Shown here piece after piece: positions 10,953 to 19,028 of a DNA stretch of 64,000 bases. The position numbers and the translations under genes were made by a program. The notes beneath the pieces were generated by a model. That model was not told the origin of the DNA. It was given only the letters and a program-made list of their open reading frames with translations, and ran no database searches. The stretch is from Actinomyces respiraculi (GTDB taxonomy: Bacteria > Actinomycetota > Actinomycetes > Actinomycetales > Actinomycetaceae). The number at the start of each line of letters is the position of its first letter. The stretch's first letter is position 1. The stretch is from assembly GCF_014595995.2 (NCBI RefSeq), contig NZ_CP063989.1:1-64000 (forward strand), written 5' to 3'.

Positions 10953-11081
10953 ATGAACCGGAGGATCGTCTTAGCCGCGGTTTTCTCATGTCTTGGGGTT
11001 CTGGCCTACGCGGCGTGGCTCCGGCATGAGTCTGAGCGCGTGGAGCGCTCAGCCTGGGTTGAGGTCGCTGACGCGACCTGA
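10953..11081 (+). CDS. DLW-39 family small membrane protein
   Basis: This 42-residue protein is encoded between tRNA-Ile and tRNA-Ala. It begins MNRRIVLAAVF, has one hydrophobic helix (about residues 5-22), and ends in a charged tail containing ERVERSAWVEVADAT. That tail resembles the acidic-tryptophan C-terminus of the DLW-39 family, a short actinobacterial family found between these two tRNA genes. Its function is unknown. The ATG at 10953 is chosen because AGGAGG precedes it by six bases; an in-frame ATG at 10938 lacks this. Codon 7 is TTA, a rare leucine codon in GC-rich actinobacterial DNA. Confidence 0.85.
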   Translation: MNRRIVLAAVFSCLGVLAYAAWLRHESERVERSAWVEVADAT

Positions 11082-11087
11082 GCACCG

Positions 11088-11160
11088 GGGGCCATGGCGC
11101 AATTGGTAGCGCACCTGCTTTGCAAGCAGGGGGTTACGGGTTCGAGTCCCGTTGGCTCCA
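11088..11160 (+). tRNA. tRNA-Ala (anticodon TGC)
   Basis: A 73-base cloverleaf is visible: acceptor GGGGCCA pairing with TGGCTCC (one G-T pair), anticodon arm CCTGC-TTTGCAA-GCAGG with TGC at 11121-11123, and T arm ACGGG-TTCGAGT-CCCGT. The discriminator is A11160. The next bases are CCCC, so CCA is not encoded. The DNA just downstream departs from the usual core gene order, and a methyltransferase gene sits there. Confidence 0.98.
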
Positions 11161-11278
11161 CCCCACGTGTCCGACGACGCGACAGGGACGTCGTCGTCGG
11201 CCTCCTGTACGCCCTTGTCGGGCCGCCGCCATCGCCCGTGCTTCGTGAAGTGTCAGTGGCCCCGGATACCATGACGGG

Positions 11279-12733
11279 GTGTTGGCGACAGATCTACTGA
11301 GCATCGCCGAGGTCGAGCGAGTTGCCGCCCTCAGCGAGCTTGACGCGCTCACTCAGAGTGAGCTTGGTCAGTTCTTCACACCTGCGGCTGCGGCTCGGCT
11401 CATCGCGTCGATGCCCCGCCTGCCTGAAGCTGGGACGCTGCGTGTGCTCGACCCCGGCGCGGGCTCGGGCGTGCTGTCCGCAGCACTGGTCAGTCGTGCG
11501 CTGATGGAGCGGCCGGACCTGTCAATTGAGATCGTGGCGGTTGAGCGCGATCCTGCGGTGTTGTCGAATCTTCGGGCGACGCTGTCTGCCTGTGAAGACG
11601 TCGGCAGAGGTCGGGTCCACGCGGAGGCTGTTGAAGCGGACTTCATCCTGGACTCTGCCGGTTGGGAAGCGTCACTGAGCCTGGATGGCCAGTTCGATCT
11701 CGTCATCGAGAGTCCTCCGTACGGGAAGTTGGCGGTGTCGAGTGCTCATCGCAGGGCCATGCGGGCCACCGGTGTTGATGCGCCGAACGTGTACGCAGCG
11801 TTCCTCTCGCTGTCCATCTCGGCCCTCAAGGTGGGCGGACAGGTTGTCGCGATCACTCCCAGCTCGTTCTTCAATGGCCCGTACTTCAGTGCGTTCCGCG
11901 CTCACCTGCTCGACTCGATCGCGCTTGACCGGGTGCACGTCTTCGACTCCCGCTCGACGGTTTTCGCGGATACCGGAGTCCTCCAGGAGAACGTGGTTGT
12001 CGCTGGAACGCGGGGCGCGACGCCTGAGGTCGTCGAACTGTCGGTCAGTCGTGACCATACGGACGACATCTCATCGCGTACCGTTGCCTACGAGGAGGTC
12101 GTCTTCCCTCACGACCCCAATCGATTCATCCGGCTGGCGACCGATGCCGAGGACACGGCTGTTGCCGACATCGTGCTGTCCCAACCCTGCACACTGATGG
12201 ATCTTGGTGTTCAGGTCTCCACTGGTCGCGTGGTCGACTACCGGTCACGTCATGCTCTGAGTGCGGTCGAACGACCGGACGCCGTGCCTCTGGTCTACCC
12301 CGGTAACCTCCGCGATGGCAGCGTGCTCTGGCCGCGAGAGATTCGTAAGTCCCAGTGGTTCCATCCAGGGGATGACAAGGACCGCGCAATGCTGCTGCCA
12401 GAAGGGTGGTATGCGGTCGTCAAGCGTTTCAGCGCCAAGGAGGAGCGCCGGCGAATCGTTGCCTCGGTCTGGTCACCCGTGGAGCACCCCGGTGAGGTCG
12501 CTTTCGAGAATCATCTCAACGTCTTCCATAGTGGAGGCCACGGCTTGGACGAGGACCTCGCCAAGGGCATTGCCGTGTGGCTCAACTCCTCCGTCATCGA
12601 CAGGTTCTTCCGTACGTTCTCCGGTCACACCCAGGTCAACGCCACGGACCTGCGAGCCCTGCGGTTCCCCACCGCAGCCGCACTGCGCGAACTGGGTAGC
12701 AACATGGTGGTATCCCAAGTGGAACGGGTGTGA
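11279..12733 (+). CDS. Eco57I-type N6-adenine-like DNA methyltransferase, orphan
   Basis: This 484-residue class I DNA methyltransferase has an N-terminal motif X-like GQFFTP (residues 30-35) and SAM-binding motif I LDPGAGSG (57-64). Motif IV reads ESPPYGK, with SPPY at 145-148. The family normally has Asn (NPPY) here, and the Ser codon AGT is one base from AAT. The C-terminal half probably recognises the target. The start is GTG, six bases after TACCAT (11267-11272), suggesting a leaderless mRNA. No restriction endonuclease gene (for example of the BsuBI/PstI type) follows. Synonymous sites use more A/T than in neighbouring core genes. Together with insertion beside tRNA-Ala, this suggests horizontal transfer. 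Whether the enzyme is active is uncertain. Confidence 0.8.
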   Translation: MLATDLLSIAEVERVAALSELDALTQSELGQFFTPAAAARLIASMPRLPEAGTLRVLDPGAGSGVLSAALVSRALMERPDLSIEIVAVERDPAVLSNLRATLSACEDVGRGRVHAEAVEADFILDSAGWEASLSLDGQFDLVIESPPYGKLAVSSAHRRAMRATGVDAPNVYAAFLSLSISALKVGGQVVAITPSSFFNGPYFSAFRAHLLDSIALDRVHVFDSRSTVFADTGVLQENVVVAGTRGATPEVVELSVSRDHTDDISSRTVAYEEVVFPHDPNRFIRLATDAEDTAVADIVLSQPCTLMDLGVQVSTGRVVDYRSRHALSAVERPDAVPLVYPGNLRDGSVLWPREIRKSQWFHPGDDKDRAMLLPEGWYAVVKRFSAKEERRRIVASVWSPVEHPGEVAFENHLNVFHSGGHGLDEDLAKGIAVWLNSSVIDRFFRTFSGHTQVNATDLRALRFPTAAALRELGSNMVVSQVERV

Positions 12734-12831
12734 GTACCGGCGTCACGAGGCCCGCAGCCCGTGCCCCCGGCTGGAGCCACAGCCCGGCTGCCCGCCGCCC
12801 ACAGGTGGTGCGCAACCCCGGCTCCCCAGTC

Positions 12832-13012
12832 GGTGGACAACCGTGTGGAAATCTCGCCCGCTCGGCTCCCGTGATGCCAACGTTCTCCCCACCTGTGCGC
12901 ATCCCTGTGGAGAACAACAGCCATGTCGTTCCACACCGCAGTCCACAGGTGTGGACGAATCACAGCGATGTGCTTCCCCAGAACCCACAGCCAACAGAAA
13001 CCCTGTGGATCA
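12832..13012. other. Cluster of DnaA-box-like sites away from oriC
   Basis: The 355-base gap at 12734-13088 has no credible gene but holds at least five near-consensus DnaA boxes. They are GGTGGACAA at 12832-12840, TGTGGAAAT at 12844-12852, TGTGGAGAA at 12906-12914, TGTGGACGA at 12950-12958 and TGTGGATCA at 13004-13012. A TTCTCCCCA site is at 12883-12891. GTCCACA and TGTGGAC form a dyad at 12941-12956. The 32 bases at 12883-12914 match 27 of 32 bases of the dnaA upstream region at 121-152. It could be a DnaA titration or auxiliary site; that is inference. Confidence 0.55.
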
Positions 13013-13041
13013 CTGTTCGACTCGGCGCCCGGGACACGACA

Positions 13042-13068
13042 CGGCCCCGCCCATCATGGACGGGGCCG
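13042..13068. terminator. Bidirectional terminator between methyltransferase and rhomboid genes
   Basis: An 8-bp GC stem CGGCCCCG / CGGGGCCG (13042-13049 and 13061-13068) can extend through CCAT / ATGG in the intervening bases to form a long hairpin. It lies between two convergent genes, so it may stop transcription from both sides. Confidence 0.7.
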
Positions 13069-13088
13069 CGCGTGCTGACTTCGGGTCG

Positions 13089-13922
13089 CTAGCTCACCAG
13101 CGCCTTGACCGCGATAAGGATGAGGAGCACAAGCCCTACACCCACCGGCCCCCACAGCCCCACCGCCTTGCGCCGCTCGCGCGGTGCCCAGGCGAACAGC
13201 GCCGCCACCGCGGCACCGGTGAGCAGACCGCCCAGATGCCCCTGCCAGGAGATCGATGCCCCCGTGAAGGAGATGACGAGGTTGACCGCCAGCAGACCGA
13301 CGATGGCCGAGGTGTCGCGCCCAAAGCGTCGCTGGATGACGAACAGTGCCGCGAAGAGGCCGAACACCGCGCCCGAGGCACCCACCGTCCCCGTCCACCA
13401 CGACGCACCCGACGGCGAGGCCAGCAGATAGACCATGACCGAGCCGCCCAACGCACTCAGGCCGTACAACGCCCCAAAGCGCCACCGGCCCAGCACCGGC
13501 TCCAGCGCCGTGCCCGTCACCCACAGGGCCCACATATTGAAGGCCAGGTGCATGAGGCTTGAGTGCAAGAAGGCCGTGGTGAGGAACCGCCACGGCTCAC
13601 TCAGCGCCACCGCCGGAGCGAACAGCAGGTCGGAGGTCAGCGAACCCAGCACCTGCTGGGCGATGAAGACCAGGACGCAGGCCCCGATGAGCACCTTCGT
13701 CAGCAGTGCGTCCGCCACGACGCTGCCGCCCAGGATGGTGCGCGCCCCACGGCGCGCGGCCTGGGCCGAGCGCGCGCAGTCCACGCAGTGCACACCCACC
13801 GCCCCAGGTACCTGGCACTCGGGGCACACGGGCCGCTCACAGCGCTGGCAGCGGACGTAAGAGACGCGGTCGGGGTGCCTGGGGCACACGGGGGCGGCCG
13901 AGGTGTCGGCGTACTGGCTCAT
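13089..13922 (-). CDS. Rhomboid family intramembrane serine protease
   Basis: This 277-residue membrane protein cleaves substrates inside the lipid bilayer. Residues 10-50 hold a B-box-like cysteine cluster (CPRHP, CQRCERPVCPEC, CVDCA), common in actinobacterial rhomboids. At least six membrane helices follow. The catalytic serine is Ser183 in VGASGAVFG and the histidine is His229 in WQGHLGG. A helix with the HLAFNMWALW pattern precedes them (125-134). The gene lies downstream of the cyclophilin gene on the same strand, a typical actinobacterial neighbourhood. GAGGAGCAACC lies just before the ATG. Confidence 0.95.
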   Translation of the reverse strand: MSQYADTSAAPVCPRHPDRVSYVRCQRCERPVCPECQVPGAVGVHCVDCARSAQAARRGARTILGGSVVADALLTKVLIGACVLVFIAQQVLGSLTSDLLFAPAVALSEPWRFLTTAFLHSSLMHLAFNMWALWVTGTALEPVLGRWRFGALYGLSALGGSVMVYLLASPSGASWWTGTVGASGAVFGLFAALFVIQRRFGRDTSAIVGLLAVNLVISFTGASISWQGHLGGLLTGAAVAALFAWAPRERRKAVGLWGPVGVGLVLLILIAVKALVS

Positions 13923-13960
13923 GGTTGCTCCTCACAGCGGCGACAAGGGGCCGGGTGTGC

Positions 13961-13994
13961 CGACGCCGTCGGGCCCTGTGGTCCGACGGCGTCG
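13961..13994 (-). terminator. Terminator downstream of the cyclophilin gene
   Basis: A perfect 12-bp inverted repeat CGACGCCGTCGG / CCGACGGCGTCG occupies 13961-13972 and 13983-13994, with a 10-base loop. It lies after the cyclophilin stop in transcription order and before the rhomboid start, so it may separate or attenuate these two minus-strand genes. Confidence 0.7.
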
Positions 13995-14034
13995 AAGGGG
14001 CGCATGCCCCGAAGAACTGATGCAGGTCACGCGC

Positions 14035-14556
14035 TCACTCAGTGACGGACACCGAGGTGATGACCACGTCCTCAAGGGGGCGGTCACGCGGATCCGTGGT
14101 CACCGCGCTGATGGCGTCTACGACCGCGCGGGAGGCGTCGTCGGCAACCGCACCGAAGATCGTGTGCTTGCCCTGCAGCCACTCGGTGGGAGCGGTCGTG
14201 ATGAAGAACTGCGATCCGTTGGTGCCCTTGCCCATGCGGCGGCCGGCGTTGGCCATCGCCAGGACGTAGGGGGCGGAGAAGGTCAGGGAGGCGTCGATCT
14301 CGTCGTCGAAGACGTAGCCGGGACCACCCGTGCCCGTGCCAAGCGGGTCACCGCCCTGGATCATGAAGCCGGGGATGACGCGGTGGAAGATGACGCCGTC
14401 GTACAGGGGGGAGGAGGACTCCTCACCCGAACGGGGGTCGGTCCAGCTCTTCGCACCCGTGGCCAGGCCGACGAAGTTGGAGACGGTCTCGGGCGCCTGC
14501 TCAGGGAAGAGCTCGAGGCGGATGTCGCCGAGGGAGGTGTGCAGTGTGGCTTCCAT
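14035..14556 (-). CDS. ppiA: Peptidyl-prolyl cis-trans isomerase, cyclophilin type
   Basis: This 173-residue cyclophilin catalyses proline isomerisation during protein folding. The sequence runs from MEATLHTSLGDIRLELFPE through the core FHRVIPGFMIQGGDP and NGSQFFITT to WLQGKHTIFGAV, all cyclophilin signatures. The longer open frame starting at 14685 is rejected because homology begins at the ATG at 14556 and the extra 43 residues resemble no signal peptide. The protein is therefore probably cytoplasmic. The same position next to rhomboid and crgA is seen in other Actinobacteria. Confidence 0.95.
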   Translation of the reverse strand: MEATLHTSLGDIRLELFPEQAPETVSNFVGLATGAKSWTDPRSGEESSSPLYDGVIFHRVIPGFMIQGGDPLGTGTGGPGYVFDDEIDASLTFSAPYVLAMANAGRRMGKGTNGSQFFITTAPTEWLQGKHTIFGAVADDASRAVVDAISAVTTDPRDRPLEDVVITSVSVTE

Positions 14557-14699
14557 GGCGTCATAGTCGCACGGAGGGCGCCCAGGAGCCTGAGAGGGCT
14601 GCCAGGTCCAGGCGCATTTCACCGCAGGCAAAACCTCCGCCCGTGTCCGGCCGGTCTTCAGGCGACACACAGGATGAGGTGACACTATGTGGCTCGGGA

Positions 14700-14705
14700 T
14701 AATAT
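14700..14705 (+). promoter_or_regulatory. Candidate -10 element TAATAT for the 14748 gene
   Basis: TAATAT at 14700-14705 is the most AT-rich hexamer in the 191-base gap between two divergent genes. It lies 42 bases before the ATG at 14748. A GTGACA-like sequence about 15-16 bases upstream is a weak -35 candidate. Confidence 0.45.
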
Positions 14706-14747
14706 TGGGCGCCCGCCCGGCCTCACCGACCCGTCCGAGGAGGAGCC

Positions 14748-15296
14748 ATGGAGCTCACCAAGCACGAGATCACCTTCGACACCGACCAGATCCGCAGTGA
14801 GGTCGCCGCACTGACCGAATCTCTCGGCGAGCGCGCCGAGCGTGCCGCGAGTCGCGCCGCGGAGTGGGTCGCCCCCGCCGTGGACCGCGCCCGCACCGGT
14901 GCGGACCGCCTCGCCAAGGAGGCCGCCGAGGTCGCCAAGGAGGCGCAGGGGCGCATCGAGGTCCTCAGCGAGGACACCCGCTCGCGCGCCGAGCGTGCCG
15001 CCTCGGCCGCACGCACGGCGATTGAGGCGCCGGGAACCGTGACGGAGCGGGCCCAGCGCGCTACTGTAGCTGTTGTGAACGCTGCACAGACCCCTGCCCC
15101 CCGCAAGTCCCGCCGTGTCCTCAAGACCCTGGGCTGGCTCACCATCGCCAGTGTCGCCGCTGGTGCGGCCTACGTCGTCTGGCGCCGCAGCCAGCCGGTG
15201 GAGGACCCGTGGGCCGAGGAGTACTGGGCTGACTCCACAGAGACAGAGGAGGAGGGCTACTGGTCCGACTCCCCCGAGAACGCCGACGCCGAGTGA
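14748..15296 (+). CDS. Hypothetical membrane-anchored helical protein
   Basis: I do not recognise this 182-residue protein. Residues 10-95 are Ala/Glu/Arg-rich and very helical, with heptad-like spacing suggesting a coiled coil. A basic patch (PRKSRR, near 117-123) precedes one hydrophobic segment TLGWLTIASVAAGAAYVVW (about 126-144). An acidic tail rich in Asp, Glu and Trp follows (EDPWAEEYWADSTETEEEG). The layout suggests a single-pass protein with a cytoplasmic coiled coil. The ATG follows GAGGAGGAGCC, a strong ribosome site. A hairpin terminator lies 60 bases after the stop. Confidence 0.75.
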   Translation: MELTKHEITFDTDQIRSEVAALTESLGERAERAASRAAEWVAPAVDRARTGADRLAKEAAEVAKEAQGRIEVLSEDTRSRAERAASAARTAIEAPGTVTERAQRATVAVVNAAQTPAPRKSRRVLKTLGWLTIASVAAGAAYVVWRRSQPVEDPWAEEYWADSTETEEEGYWSDSPENADAE

Positions 15297-15356
15297 CCCA
15301 CTCCGCCGGCTGACTGAGCACGGCACTGCTGATCTCTGATCCGTCTGAGCATGACC

Positions 15357-15383
15357 GAGGGCGCCCCCACTGGGGGCGCCCTC
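15357..15383 (+). terminator. Rho-independent-like terminator after the 14748 gene
   Basis: A perfect 12-bp stem GAGGGCGCCCCC / GGGGGCGCCCTC (15357-15368 and 15372-15383) closes on a 3-base loop ACT. It sits between the convergent 14748 gene and crgA, so it may serve both strands. No long T run follows, as is common in Actinobacteria. Confidence 0.8.
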
Positions 15384-15466
15384 GTGCGTGTGTCTGCGGG
15401 GTCACCGCCTGCCGGCGGGCCCGCCCACCTGCGGACCACCCGCGACGGCTGACGGGACCGCGTTGC

Positions 15467-15811
15467 TCACTTCCAGCGCAGTAGTCCCAGGAAGCCGATC
15501 AGTATGACGGCGAAGCCGATGTAGAGGTTGCCGTTGATGAGCCAGTCCGAGCCGTGGTGCTGGGTGAAGTACGGCAGTGGGTAGCGCCCCTGGAACAGGT
15601 AGGTGACCACCACCCATAGCAGGCCAACAATCATGAGGCCCACCATCGTGGGTGCGTACCACCTGGGTGAGGAGGTGTCGCGGACCTTCTGCGGCGTGCG
15701 CGAGACGCGGTTCGCGGCCGCGCGAGAGGCCTCCAGGTGCTCGCGCTCAGCGGCAGCGGCCTTGGCGGGGTTGCCCGAACGGCTGGGGTCGGTCTTCTTC
15801 TTGTCGGCCAC
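15467..15811 (-). CDS. crgA: Cell division protein CrgA
   Basis: CrgA is a small actinobacterial membrane protein that interacts with FtsZ-ring and peptidoglycan synthesis proteins. The 114-residue product has a charged N-terminus and a PRWYAPTMVGLMIVGLLWVV first membrane helix. A short external loop with YPLPYF and DWLINGNLYIGF follows, then a second helix ending GFLGLLRWK; this matches the CrgA family. The GTG at 15811 is preferred over the ATG at 15838 because GAGGAGG lies about seven bases before it, while the ATG lacks a ribosome site. The location near the kinase and pbpA cluster is typical. Confidence 0.93.
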   Translation of the reverse strand: MADKKKTDPSRSGNPAKAAAAEREHLEASRAAANRVSRTPQKVRDTSSPRWYAPTMVGLMIVGLLWVVVTYLFQGRYPLPYFTQHHGSDWLINGNLYIGFAVILIGFLGLLRWK

Positions 15812-16007
15812 GCCGGGCCTCCTCGTCTCATCGTCCATACGTCACCGCGCCCACGTCGTCGGCCGGTGGGCCCGTCGTGGTGCGCTCCGGCGCCCAGCCT
15901 AGGCCATCGCCGTCGTCACACCCGCCCCGAGCCGGGACATGGCGCCCACGTGCCGATGGCCGGGCCCCGGGGCTCTACACTGACGGCGCAACCCGTCAGG
16001 AGGTCCA

Positions 16008-16793
16008 GTGGACTTTGTACAGACCCTCAACCGGCCGCGGATGCCTCGTCGGCACGCCTGCCATCATCGGCGCACCTGGTTCGACTACCTGGTGGGAGGC
16101 ATCGGGGAGCTCCTCATCACCTCCGGCATCGTCATCGCCCTGTTCCTTGTGTGGCAGCTGTGGTGGACGAGCATCGACGCCGTCGAGAGCGCCCAGGCGA
16201 TCCAGGAGGAATTCGAGACCACCCAGGTCGCCTCACCGCTGATCGCCGGCAAACGCCACACGGAGGACCCGCCGCCCGTCGCGCCCGTCGGCTACGGCGA
16301 GACCATCGGGATGCTCATCGTGCCCAAGTGGTACGGCGTGACGAACAACAACATGCCGATCCTCGAGGGCACCGGCGCCGACGTGCTCGACCAGGCCGCC
16401 GCGGGTCACTACGACTACACCCAGCAGGTCGGTGAGGTCGGCAACTTCGCCATCGCCGGGCACCGACGCACCAACGGCAACTCCTTCAGGCGCATCGACC
16501 TGCTCGAGCCCGGCGACGAGATCATCGTCGCTACCACGGACACCTGGTACGTCTACGTCGTCACCGACTACCAGATCGTCGAGCCCTACGACGTCGAGGT
16601 CATCGCCCCCGTGCCGGGTGACCCGACGGCGACGCCCACCCAGCGCATGCTCACGCTCACCACCTGCCACTCCGTGACCACCGGCGAGTGGGGCAACGAC
16701 CACCGCTGGATCACCCACGCGACCCTGTCCTACTGGATGCCCCGCTCGGAGGGCCGCCCAGAGTCGATCCTCAACGACCCGGAGGTCAACTGA
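16008..16793 (+). CDS. srtE: Class E sortase
   Basis: Sortases cleave a C-terminal sorting signal and join surface proteins to the cell wall. This 261-residue protein has one N-terminal membrane helix (about 31-53) and an extracellular sortase fold. The catalytic residues are His152 (IAGHRRT), Cys220 (TLTTCHS) and Arg233 (DHRWITHA). The lack of class A or C features and the location before pknB fit class E, which in Actinobacteria is thought to prefer LAxTG signals. The pullulanase at 41454-45320 ends with such a signal. GTG start with AGGAGG four bases upstream. The next small gene overlaps the stop. Confidence 0.92.
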   Translation: MDFVQTLNRPRMPRRHACHHRRTWFDYLVGGIGELLITSGIVIALFLVWQLWWTSIDAVESAQAIQEEFETTQVASPLIAGKRHTEDPPPVAPVGYGETIGMLIVPKWYGVTNNNMPILEGTGADVLDQAAAGHYDYTQQVGEVGNFAIAGHRRTNGNSFRRIDLLEPGDEIIVATTDTWYVYVVTDYQIVEPYDVEVIAPVPGDPTATPTQRMLTLTTCHSVTTGEWGNDHRWITHATLSYWMPRSEGRPESILNDPEVN

Positions 16794-16948
16794 TGTACGG
16801 ATGGATTTGGCGCCACCTGCCCGGCCCGACCTGGCTCAAGGTCATCGAGGTGCTCCTGCTGGCCGCGGGCGCCGTCCTGCTGCTCTTCGAAGTGGTCTTC
16901 CCCTGGGCCAACGAGACCTTCCACATCTCCGGGGAGGCGACGGTCTAA
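16793..16948 (+). CDS. Conserved small membrane protein after the sortase
   Basis: This 51-residue protein starts MYGWIWRHLPGP and has one hydrophobic helix, IEVLLLAAGAVLLLFEVVFPW (about residues 19-39), and a short tail. Proteins with the same YxWIWRxLPGP opening occur next to sortase and kinase genes in other Actinobacteria; no function is known to me. The ATG overlaps the sortase stop (TGATG), so it is probably translated by coupling with the sortase. Confidence 0.85.
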   Translation: MYGWIWRHLPGPTWLKVIEVLLLAAGAVLLLFEVVFPWANETFHISGEATV

Positions 16949-16980
16949 CGATCAACGCACACAGTCGACGCACAGACGTG

Positions 16981-17032
16981 AGCAGCCGTGTGAGAGCCCG
17001 CCCAAGGGCGTCTCACGTCTCACACGGCTGCT
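16981..17032. terminator. Bidirectional terminator between sortase operon and pknB
   Basis: A perfect 15-bp inverted repeat, AGCAGCCGTGTGAGA at 16981-16995 with its complement at 17018-17032, surrounds a 22-base loop. Inside, GACGTGAG (16976-16983) and CTCACGTC (17012-17019) can form a competing stem. It lies between convergent transcription units. Confidence 0.8.
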
Positions 17033-17063
17033 GTCGTGACCGGCAGGCGAGCCCCGGCTGGGC

Positions 17064-19028
17064 TCAGTGGCCCGACGTCGGCGTCGGCGTGGCGGCCTGG
17101 TACTTGCCGAGTGTCACGGTCACGAGGGTGTCCGCGCTGATCGTCGAGCCGGGCGCCGGCGTCACCTCGACGACGAGGCCGTCCTCGTTCTGGTTCGTCG
17201 TCGTGCGGGACTGGAAGATCACCTGAGTGAAACCGTCCAGGGCCTGACGGGCCTGCTCCTGCGTCATCCCGCGCACATCGGGCACGGGCAGCGAGGCCGC
17301 CTGCCCGGAGCCGACGACGATGGATACGTAACTGCCCAGCTCCACCTGGGAGTCGGCGGCCGGGTCAGAGGACAGGACGAGGTCCTTGTGCTCCGCGTCC
17401 GAGTCACCGCGCACGACGTCGCCGACCCTCAGCCCCGCCTTTTCCAGGGCCTGACGGGCCTGTTCCTGCGTGTGGCCGGTCAGGTCCGGGACGGTGGTCT
17501 TGCCGGTGGACACGACCAGGCCCACGGACTCGCCGCGCTGGACGGAGGTGCCGGCCACGGGGCTCGTGCGCACCACCTTGTCCTTGGTGATCTTCGGAGA
17601 GTCCTCAGCGGTGACCGTGCCGACCTTGAGCCCGGCCTTCTCCAGAGCCTCCTTGGCCTGCTCCTGCGTCATGTCGGAGACGTCGGGCACCTCCACCATC
17701 GCCGAGCCGGCCGAGAAGTGCACGGTGATCTCCGTGCCGAGGAGCGCGGAGGTGCCCGCACCCGGCTCGGAGGAGACGGCCTGGCCGGACGGGATGTCGT
17801 CGGAGGCGACGTCGGAACCCTTGACGAAGACCAGGCCGACGCTCTCGATGGCCTGACGCGCCTCGGACTCGCTCTTGCCCTTGACGTCGGGGACCGCCGC
17901 GGCCGTCGCCGTCGACGTGGGTGCCGGTGTGCTGCCGCCCAGGCGGTCGGTCATGAGCAGACCGATGCCGATGCCCGCGGCGATGAGCAGGGCGACGATG
18001 AGGGCCCACACCCACCAGCGCGCGGGGCGCTTGTCCTGCTCCTCGGCGACGGCGTTCTGTGCGGCCGGAGGTGCCGGTGTGGGTGCCGGTGCGGGCGCGG
18101 GGGTCGGTGCCGACGCCAGGACGGTGGTGGCGGAGGTCCACGTGTCGACCGCGGGCGCGAGCACCGCGGCACCGCGGGCGGCGGCCAGCAGGTCCGTGCG
18201 CATGTGGGCGGCGTCCTCGTAGCGGTCGTCACGGTTCTTCGCCAGCGACTTGAGGACCACCCGGTCCAGAGCCTCGGGCACGTCCGCCGCGACGGACGAG
18301 GGCGGGCGCGGGATCTCACGCACGTGCTGATAGGCGATCGCCACCGCCGAGTCCCCCACGAAGGGCGGCTGGCCCGTCAGCAGCTCATAGAGCAGACAGC
18401 CCGCCGAGTACAGGTCCGAGCGCGAGTCGACGATCTCTCCACGCGCCTGCTCCGGGGACAGGTACTGGGCGGTGCCGACGACGGCGTGCGTCTGGGTCAC
18501 CGTGGCCGCCGAGTCCTCGACGGCGCGGGCGATGCCGAAGTCCATGACCTTCACGGCGCCCGTGGAGGTGAGCATGATGTTGCCCGGCTTGATATCGCGG
18601 TGGACGATGCCGGCGCGGTGGGAGTACTCCAGGGCGTCGAGCACCCCGGTGACGATCTCCACGGCCTCTGGGATCGGCACGGCCTCGCCCTCGCCCAGCA
18701 GCTCACGCACCGTGTGCCCCTCGACGTACTCCATGACGATGTACGGCACGGTGCTCACCGAGCCGTCCGGGCTGGTCAGCTGCTCCTCACCGGAGTCGTA
18801 GACGGCGACGATCGACGGGTGGTTGAGCGCGGCCGCGCTCGTGGCCTCACGACGGAAGCGCGCCTGGAAGGTGGGGTCACCGGCGATGTCCGAGCGCAGC
18901 AGCTTGACGGCGATGATGCGCGACAGGCGCGTGTCATAGCCGAGGTGGACCTCGGCCATGCCGCCGCGGCCAATGAGCTCGCGGATCTCGTAACGACCCG
19001 CGAGGACCTGGGGATGCTGGCCAGTCAC
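17064..19028 (-). CDS. pknB: Serine/threonine protein kinase PknB with PASTA domains
   Basis: PknB is a membrane receptor kinase that senses muropeptides or lipid II and controls cell wall growth. The 654-residue protein has a kinase domain at about 10-275, with a glycine-rich loop, Lys42, HRDIKPGN with Asp145, and DFG at 163-165. An Ala/Pro linker follows (300-335), then a membrane helix (337-360). Four extracellular PASTA repeats fill 379-645, each with the PDV-x-GMTQEQA type start. The activation-loop region TVTQTHAVVGTAQY is a likely autophosphorylation site. It is the last gene of a seven-gene operon, and its start overlaps the pknA stop by four bases. Confidence 0.97.
   Translation of the reverse strand: MTGQHPQVLAGRYEIRELIGRGGMAEVHLGYDTRLSRIIAVKLLRSDIAGDPTFQARFRREATSAAALNHPSIVAVYDSGEEQLTSPDGSVSTVPYIVMEYVEGHTVRELLGEGEAVPIPEAVEIVTGVLDALEYSHRAGIVHRDIKPGNIMLTSTGAVKVMDFGIARAVEDSAATVTQTHAVVGTAQYLSPEQARGEIVDSRSDLYSAGCLLYELLTGQPPFVGDSAVAIAYQHVREIPRPPSSVAADVPEALDRVVLKSLAKNRDDRYEDAAHMRTDLLAAARGAAVLAPAVDTWTSATTVLASAPTPAPAPAPTPAPPAAQNAVAEEQDKRPARWWVWALIVALLIAAGIGIGLLMTDRLGGSTPAPTSTATAAAVPDVKGKSESEARQAIESVGLVFVKGSDVASDDIPSGQAVSSEPGAGTSALLGTEITVHFSAGSAMVEVPDVSDMTQEQAKEALEKAGLKVGTVTAEDSPKITKDKVVRTSPVAGTSVQRGESVGLVVSTGKTTVPDLTGHTQEQARQALEKAGLRVGDVVRGDSDAEHKDLVLSSDPAADSQVELGSYVSIVVGSGQAASLPVPDVRGMTQEQARQALDGFTQVIFQSRTTTNQNEDGLVVEVTPAPGSTISADTLVTVTLGKYQAATPTPTSGH

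Noticed and set aside
10849..11160. rRNA operon near the two tRNA genes
   Set aside because: tRNA-Ile and tRNA-Ala often lie inside rRNA operons, but no 16S or 23S sequence is present here.
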